64,000 bases of DNA from Vibrio palustris (GTDB lineage: Bacteria > Pseudomonadota > Gammaproteobacteria > Enterobacterales > Vibrionaceae). Location of the stretch: the NCBI RefSeq assembly GCF_024346995.1, contig NZ_AP024887.1:1984001-2048000 (forward strand), written 5' to 3'. The notes beneath the pieces are model-generated. The model made no database searches. It had not been told where the DNA came from and worked only from the letters and a program-made list of their open reading frames with translations. Of this stretch, positions 59,054-64,000 are shown one piece after another. Each line of letters begins with the position of its first letter. The first letter of the stretch is position 1. The translations under genes were made by a program, and so were the position numbers.

Positions 59054-60350
59054 GGTTTACCACCAATCGAGTTGGAAGAACAAAGGAGAACTGGCTCCCT
59101 TCTCCGACTTTACTTTGAATTTCTAAGCGCGATTCATGATGTGACAAAGCATGCTTTACAATCGCTAAACCTAAGCCGCTGCCTCCGGTATCACGAGAGC
59201 GGGCTTTATCGACACGATAAAAGCGTTCCGTCAAACGATGTAAATGCTGAGGTTCAATACCATCGCCGGTATCAATAACTTGCAAGTGTGCGCCCTGAAT
59301 ACTGGAGAACCAGCGTACTGTGATGGTTGAGCCATCAGGAGTGTACTTCACGGCATTGTACACTAAGTTAGAAATCGCACTACGCAGTTGGTCTTCATCT
59401 CCGAGCACTGTTAACTGTTTATCGATCTCAAAATTCAGTTGATGTGCGCCATCACCACTTAGGCTTTGCGCTTCTTTTTCAAGCACTTCTAGCATGCCCG
59501 GTACATTAACGGTTTCTTCCAACTCATGCTTGGGCGCGGCCTCAATTTTCGACAATGTGAGTAGCTGATTAACTAAACTATTCATCCGCGATAACTGTTC
59601 GGTCATAACACCATGAGCTTTGGGCCACATAGGCCCTACCACCATATCTGGGTCTTCAGTCATTTCTAAATACCCTTGTAACACCGTCATTGGCGTACGC
59701 AGCTCATGAGATACATTGGCAAAGAAATTACGACGCATGCCTTCCAATTGCTTTAATTGCGTAACGTCACGTACCACCATCAAATGCTCACCATCGGTGT
59801 AGGGCACAATCCGTAATTCTAATGAGCGTTCAACGTTTAGTGGGGAACGAATTTCTAATGGATCGGTAAAATCGGCTTTTTTAAGGTATTTAATAAAATC
59901 GGGAGAGCGAATTAAGTTGGCAATCGGCTGACCATTATCATCTGGCCACTGAAACCCTAATAGATGCTGCGCCAAACGGTTACACCATACGATATTACCT
60001 TCGGAGCGAAAAACCACGACCGCATCAGGTAAAGATTCGGCACCATTGCGGAAACGACGAATCAAGTTACTTAGTTCACGTCTCTTCTTACGTTGTCGCT
60101 GCTGTAATCGATACATCCCATTAAATAGCGATTCCCACTGACCGGATCCTGAAGGTGGCGATAAGCGTTTTTCATCCCACAACCAAGAAGATAGGCGAAT
60201 TTGATTATAGAGGTGCCACAACAACTGCAGTGCAGTTGCCGTAAACAATAACCAAGAGAGGTGCCCAAAGATGCATCCAGTGATAATCCAAGGTAAGTAA
60301 AAAAAAGCCAGCTCCCAAGCCAGCTTTTTCCAAGTTAATCGTTCAGCCAT
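59037..60350 (-). CDS. phoR: Phosphate-sensing histidine kinase PhoR
   Basis: PhoR phosphorylates PhoB in phosphate starvation. Two membrane helices at the N-terminus, a PAS domain (residues ~95-200), the HisKA box [19 protein letters not shown] with the phosphorylated His, and the HATPase motifs ([38 protein letters not shown]) are all intact. 437 aa. Follows phoB by 21 bases. Confidence 0.96.
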   Translation of the reverse strand: MAERLTWKKLAWELAFFYLPWIITGCIFGHLSWLLFTATALQLLWHLYNQIRLSSWLWDEKRLSPPSGSGQWESLFNGMYRLQQRQRKKRRELSNLIRRFRNGAESLPDAVVVFRSEGNIVWCNRLAQHLLGFQWPDDNGQPIANLIRSPDFIKYLKKADFTDPLEIRSPLNVERSLELRIVPYTDGEHLMVVRDVTQLKQLEGMRRNFFANVSHELRTPMTVLQGYLEMTEDPDMVVGPMWPKAHGVMTEQLSRMNSLVNQLLTLSKIEAAPKHELEETVNVPGMLEVLEKEAQSLSGDGAHQLNFEIDKQLTVLGDEDQLRSAISNLVYNAVKYTPDGSTITVRWFSSIQGAHLQVIDTGDGIEPQHLHRLTERFYRVDKARSRDTGGSGLGLAIVKHALSHHESRLEIQSKVGEGSQFSFVLPTRLVVNLDPTT

Positions 60351-60371
60351 AGGTCTAAGTCGGTACCTTAT

Positions 60372-61061
60372 TTAAGCTCGAGTAGAGAAACGGTAACCCG
60401 CACCACGTACTGTTTGAATCAATTTATCATGACCGACACTCTCTAGCGCTTTACGTAGACGTCGAATATGAACATCAACGGTACGATCTTCAACATAGAC
60501 ATTTGTGCCCCAGACGTTATTCAAAAGCTGTTCACGGCTATACACGCGCTCTTGATGGGTCATGAAAAAGTGCAACATTTTAAACTCGGTTGGCCCCATA
60601 TCAAGCGGCGCTTCTTCTGATGTGACACGGTGCGACACAGGATCCAGCTTCAAACCTTGTACATCAATCACATCTTCTAACGCGGTTGGGGTAACACGAC
60701 GAATCACCGCTTTTAAGCGCGCGACCAATTCTTTAGGTGAGAAAGGTTTAGTGATGTAGTCATCCGCTCCGACTTCAAGTCCACGAACTTTATCTTCTTC
60801 TTCACCACGAGCTGTGAGCATCACAACCGGAATATTCTTCGTTAGTTCTTCACGCTTCATATGTTTTATGAAGTTGATACCACTACCACCGGGGAGCATC
60901 CAATCTAGTAATACTAGATCAGGAAAAGGTTCACAGAGTTTACTGACTGCCGTGTCGTAATCTTCAGCTTCTACGGCTTGGTAACCTTTTTGTTCAAGAA
61001 CAAAACAGAGCATTTCACGTATTGGAGCTTCATCCTCAACTACTAGAATCCTTCTAGTCAT
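60372..61061 (-). CDS. phoB: Phosphate response regulator PhoB
   Basis: PhoB activates the Pho regulon. Start at 61061 gives [17 protein letters not shown] and 229 residues, with AAAGG 10 bases upstream. The receiver domain carries D53 in [11 protein letters not shown], and the OmpR-type winged helix ends [14 protein letters not shown]...[10 protein letters not shown]. It is the first gene of phoB-phoR-pstS, with its own Pho box. Confidence 0.97.
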   Translation of the reverse strand: MTRRILVVEDEAPIREMLCFVLEQKGYQAVEAEDYDTAVSKLCEPFPDLVLLDWMLPGGSGINFIKHMKREELTKNIPVVMLTARGEEEDKVRGLEVGADDYITKPFSPKELVARLKAVIRRVTPTALEDVIDVQGLKLDPVSHRVTSEEAPLDMGPTEFKMLHFFMTHQERVYSREQLLNNVWGTNVYVEDRTVDVHIRRLRKALESVGHDKLIQTVRGAGYRFSTRA

Positions 61062-61112
61062 AATTGAATAACCTTTGCTTATTATCAACTGTAGGCATTA
61101 TCAATAATAATT

Positions 61113-61130
61113 ATGACACTTTTGTGACCT
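61113..61130 (-). promoter_or_regulatory. Pho box upstream of phoB
   Basis: On the minus strand AGGTCAC-AAAA-GTGTCAT fits the PhoB 7-4-7 site, the second half being one base from consensus. About 50 bases before the phoB start, indicating autoregulation. Confidence 0.75.
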
Positions 61131-61251
61131 TTGCAAAGAAATTTTCATATAAGTTTCTCGCGTTGTTCACCATTATCGCGATTAAATTGCTTAAGACAAG
61201 CGCTATGAAATGCCCTATTATGGTGAACTTTCGGATAAGGAAAAAAGAGAT

Positions 61252-62166
61252 ATGTGGTTTAAAAACTGTATGGTTTATCGCGTCAACCGTGATGTAACTT
61301 TCAATGCTGACAAGCTAGAACAACAACTGAACGAATTTCGCTTCACGCCGTGCGGCAGCCAAGATAAACAAAAATTTGGCTGGGTTCATGCCATGGGTAA
61401 GCAAGGCGACATGATGACTCACGTGAGTGATGATCGTATTCTCCTGTGTGCCAAGAAAGAAGAAAAAATGCTGCCAGCATCTGTGATTAAAGAATCACTT
61501 GCTGAAAAAGTCGAAACCATCGAGCAGCAAGAAGGTCGCCCACTGAAGAAAAAAGAAAAAGACAATATCAAAGAAGATATTGTGATTGATTTACTGCCAC
61601 GTGCGTTCCCTCGCAGCCAATACACCTATGTATTGATTATGCCAAGCCAAGGGTTAATTTTAGTGGACGCCAGTAGCTATAAGAAAGCAGAAGATGTACT
61701 GGCATTATTACGTAAAACAATGGGAAGTTTACCGGTTGTACCCGCGATTCCTGAAACTCCGATTGAAACTACGCTAACGGAATGGGTACAAAAAGGTCAA
61801 CTTCCACAAGGCTTTTCGTTAATGGATGAAGCTGAGCTCCGTTCATTACTCGAAGATGGCGCGGTGCTTCGTTGTAAAAAACAAGAGTTAACCAGCGAAG
61901 AGATCTTGAGCCATATTGAACACAATAAAGTCGTCACCAAGCTGGCGCTCAACTGGCAAGATCGTATTAGCTTTGTACTTAGTGATGATTGCAGCATTAA
62001 GCGTCTGGGCTTTAGCGATGAATTAAAAGATGAAAATGAAGACATTCCACGTGAAGACCAAGCGGCGCGTTTTGATGCCGATTTTTCGCTTATGTGTGGT
62101 GAATTAGGCGCATTCTTACCCAATTTATTTGATGCACTGGGTGGATTTTCTGATACTCAGCATTAA
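61252..62166 (+). CDS. rdgC: Recombination-associated protein RdgC
   Basis: RdgC forms a ring around DNA and restrains RecA. The start at 61252 gives [20 protein letters not shown], matching the family N-terminus, and 304 residues, close to E. coli (303). The 14 extra upstream codons are unlikely. The body carries [10 protein letters not shown] and [24 protein letters not shown] near the end. Confidence 0.95.
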   Translation: MWFKNCMVYRVNRDVTFNADKLEQQLNEFRFTPCGSQDKQKFGWVHAMGKQGDMMTHVSDDRILLCAKKEEKMLPASVIKESLAEKVETIEQQEGRPLKKKEKDNIKEDIVIDLLPRAFPRSQYTYVLIMPSQGLILVDASSYKKAEDVLALLRKTMGSLPVVPAIPETPIETTLTEWVQKGQLPQGFSLMDEAELRSLLEDGAVLRCKKQELTSEEILSHIEHNKVVTKLALNWQDRISFVLSDDCSIKRLGFSDELKDENEDIPREDQAARFDADFSLMCGELGAFLPNLFDALGGFSDTQH

Positions 62167-62177
62167 ATAACTACTGA

Positions 62178-62213
62178 CCACTCTATTTTCCATATAAATA
62201 GAGTGGTTTTTCT
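62178..62213 (+). terminator. rdgC terminator
   Basis: CCACTCTATTT and AAATAGAGTGG form an 11-bp stem followed by TTTTTCTTTT. Strong rho-independent terminator. Confidence 0.9.
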
Positions 62214-62267
62214 TTTGTGATCTCTATTCATATCGCTCGATTTGACGTAAAATCTGCGCCCCTACCT

Positions 62268-62305
62268 AATACCATCAGGTGGTATTAGCCTGACTTGAAA
62301 TCAGA
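62268..62305 (+). promoter_or_regulatory. Hairpin in the trhP leader
   Basis: TAATACC-ATCAGGT-GGTATTA is a 7-bp stem just upstream of trhP, followed by a small CTGA...TCAG stem. TTGACG at 62242-62247 could be the -35 box of the promoter. Function unknown. Confidence 0.4.
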
Positions 62306-62320
62306 TTGAGAATACAAACC

Positions 62321-63730
62321 ATGACAACATCCAGCACTTTCGTCCCTGAACTGCTATCACCAGCTGGTAGCCTTAAAAACATGCGCTATGCCTTTGCATA
62401 TGGCGCCGATGCCGTTTATGCCGGCCAACCTCGTTATAGTCTTCGTGTGCGTAATAACGAGTTCAATCATGAAAACCTCAAAATCGGCATTGATGAAGCT
62501 CATGCTCAAGGCAAGAAGTTCTATGTGGTATGTAATATCCAGCCACACAACTCAAAACTAAAAACCTTTATTCGCGATCTCAAACCCGTTGTCGATATGG
62601 GGCCAGATGCTTTGATCATGTCCGATCCAGGACTGATTATGATGGTGCGAGAAGCGTTTCCAGACACTGTTATCCATTTGTCCGTACAAGCTAATGCCGT
62701 TAACTGGGCAACCGTAAAGTTTTGGGCTGCCAATGGTGTTGAGCGTGTTATCGTGTCTCGTGAATTATCGTTAGAAGAGATCGAAGAAATTCGTGAAAAC
62801 TGTCCTGATACTGAGATTGAAGTATTTGTACACGGTGCATTATGTATGGCTTATTCTGGCCGCTGCTTACTTTCAGGTTACATGAATAAGCGCGATCCTA
62901 ACCAAGGGACGTGTACTAATGCTTGCCGTTGGGAATATAAAGTCGAAAAAGGCACCGAAAACGAATCCGGTCAAATTGTTGAAGCTTTTGATCCTAAAAA
63001 AGATGTCGACACTCAAGCCATTGAAGTCAAAAATGAACGTCCAGATTCGGCGATTGGTCTAGGCAAACCTACCGATGACGTAGTGTTATTATCTGAAAGC
63101 CATAAACCCGATGAAAAAATGGCCGCTTATGAAGATGAGCACGGCACCTACATCATGAATTCAAAAGATTTACGTGCGATTCAACACGTAGAACGCATGA
63201 CCAAGATGGGTATCCATTCATTAAAAATTGAAGGCCGTACCAAATCATTCTACTACTGTGCACGTACTGCCCAAGTCTACCGCAAAGCGATCGACGATGC
63301 CGTTGCGGGTAAGCCGTTTGATGAGTCACTCATGTCAACACTAGAGAATTTAGCGCATCGTGGCTATACAGAAGGTTTTTTACGTCGTCATACCCATGAT
63401 AACTACCAAAACTATAATAATGGCTACTCTGTCTCTGAGACTCAACAATTTGTCGGTGAATTCACAGGTAAGCGTCGCGGCGCATTGGCAGAAGTCGAGG
63501 TGAAAAACAAATTTCTTGTTGGTGATAGCCTCGAGCTTATGACGCCAAATGGTAATGTTGTATTCACTCTTGAAATGATGGAAAACCGTAAAAGCCAAGC
63601 TGTTGATGATGCAAAAGGCAATGGACACTTTGTGTTTATCCCTATGCCTGAAGATATGAACTTAGACTATGCACTGTTGATGCGTAACCTAGGTGGCGGT
63701 CAAGATACGCGTAACCCAGTAGGAAAATAA
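62321..63730 (+). CDS. trhP: tRNA 5-hydroxyuridine modification protein TrhP (YegQ), U32 family
   Basis: TrhP (YegQ) with prephenate takes part in 5-hydroxyuridine formation at tRNA wobble U34. U32 peptidase-like motifs are ELLSPAGSLKNMRYAFAYGADAVYAG, HLSVQANAVNWATVKFW and VFVHGALCMAYSGRCLLSGYMNKRDPNQGTC shortened here to its key cysteines, which may hold a metal cluster. ATG at 62321 is preferred to TTG 62306. It has a loop (about residues 225-275) slightly longer than E. coli's. Followed after 2 bases by yfhL. Confidence 0.94.
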   Translation: MTTSSTFVPELLSPAGSLKNMRYAFAYGADAVYAGQPRYSLRVRNNEFNHENLKIGIDEAHAQGKKFYVVCNIQPHNSKLKTFIRDLKPVVDMGPDALIMSDPGLIMMVREAFPDTVIHLSVQANAVNWATVKFWAANGVERVIVSRELSLEEIEEIRENCPDTEIEVFVHGALCMAYSGRCLLSGYMNKRDPNQGTCTNACRWEYKVEKGTENESGQIVEAFDPKKDVDTQAIEVKNERPDSAIGLGKPTDDVVLLSESHKPDEKMAAYEDEHGTYIMNSKDLRAIQHVERMTKMGIHSLKIEGRTKSFYYCARTAQVYRKAIDDAVAGKPFDESLMSTLENLAHRGYTEGFLRRHTHDNYQNYNNGYSVSETQQFVGEFTGKRRGALAEVEVKNKFLVGDSLELMTPNGNVVFTLEMMENRKSQAVDDAKGNGHFVFIPMPEDMNLDYALLMRNLGGGQDTRNPVGK

Positions 63731-63732
63731 CC

Positions 63733-63987
63733 ATGGCTTTATTGATCACGGGAAAGTGCACCAACTGTGACATGTGCGAACCCGAATGCCCTAACGGTGC
63801 GATTTACTTAGGGGATGAGATTTATGAAATCGATCCCGACCTATGTACCGAGTGTAAAGGTCATTATGAAGTGCCGACGTGCCAGTCGGTCTGTCCGATC
63901 AATAAGTGCATAGTTACCGACCCTAATAATATTGAGACAGAAGAACAGCTCCTTGAAAAGTTTGTAATTATTCAAGGCCTTGCTTAG
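63733..63987 (+). CDS. yfhL: YfhL-type 4Fe-4S dicluster ferredoxin
   Basis: This 84-residue ferredoxin has two cluster motifs: CTNCDMCEPECPNGAI at the start and CTECKGHYEVPTCQSVCPINKC later, the second with the long insertion typical of YfhL/Alvin ferredoxins. Close coupling to trhP suggests it feeds electrons to that tRNA modification or is co-expressed for convenience; this is inference from context. Confidence 0.95.
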   Translation: MALLITGKCTNCDMCEPECPNGAIYLGDEIYEIDPDLCTECKGHYEVPTCQSVCPINKCIVTDPNNIETEEQLLEKFVIIQGLA

Positions 63988-64000
63988 CCCATCTCGATTA

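Overview
The window reads as part of a Vibrionaceae main chromosome with a mobile element lodged beside guaA. From about 15.76 kb to the right edge, the gene order (guaA-guaB, xseA, der-bamB-yfgM-hisS-ispG-rodZ, rlmN, ndk, pepB, the isc operon, trmJ/suhB, secDF-yajC-tgt-queA, oxyR/prx, phoU-pstBAC, ppk-ppx, pstS-phoR-phoB, rdgC, trhP-yfhL) is the arrangement I recall for Vibrio cholerae chromosome I. Large PstA and PstC subunits and the pstS-phoR-phoB cluster also fit Vibrio. The genus is inferred from gene order and protein sequence only.

Bases 1 to about 15.7 kb are accessory DNA that looks like an integrated mobilizable element with plasmid ancestry. A P4-type tyrosine integrase lies just downstream of guaA, in the same direction, which is typical of elements inserted at the 3' end of guaA. 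The backbone is IncP-like: traJ and a TraI relaxase, an oriT closely resembling that of RP4, and trbJ-trbK-trbL (a few mating-channel parts, not a full T4SS) with two small downstream genes. A repA gene with an iteron and DnaA-box origin and an AlpA regulator complete it. The distal attachment site is not visible and probably lies left of base 1.

Two conflict (defence) modules flank the backbone. At the left is a DarTG operon: a DarT DNA ADP-ribosyltransferase fused to an HD domain, followed by a macro-domain DarG with a second, possibly DprA-like, half. At the right, next to the integrase, is a very A/T-rich three-gene operon that I read as an ABC-three-component (ABC-3C) system: a restriction-endonuclease-fold effector with an ABC-3C tail, a small middle component, and a DUF2326 ABC-type ATPase. 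Upstream of it is an unrecognised protein with a Cys/His cluster. These, together with a C-terminal peptide shared by TrbJ and TrbK, are the most novel parts of the window.

The chromosomal part is organised in functional blocks. These are GMP synthesis; outer-membrane assembly, tRNA and isoprenoid genes; Fe-S cluster assembly under two IscR boxes; tRNA modification and Sec translocation; peroxide response; and a phosphate/polyphosphate regulon with three recognisable Pho boxes. One visible gap is that the pilW/pilF gene usually found between rodZ and rlmN is missing. I found no tRNA, rRNA or CRISPR array.
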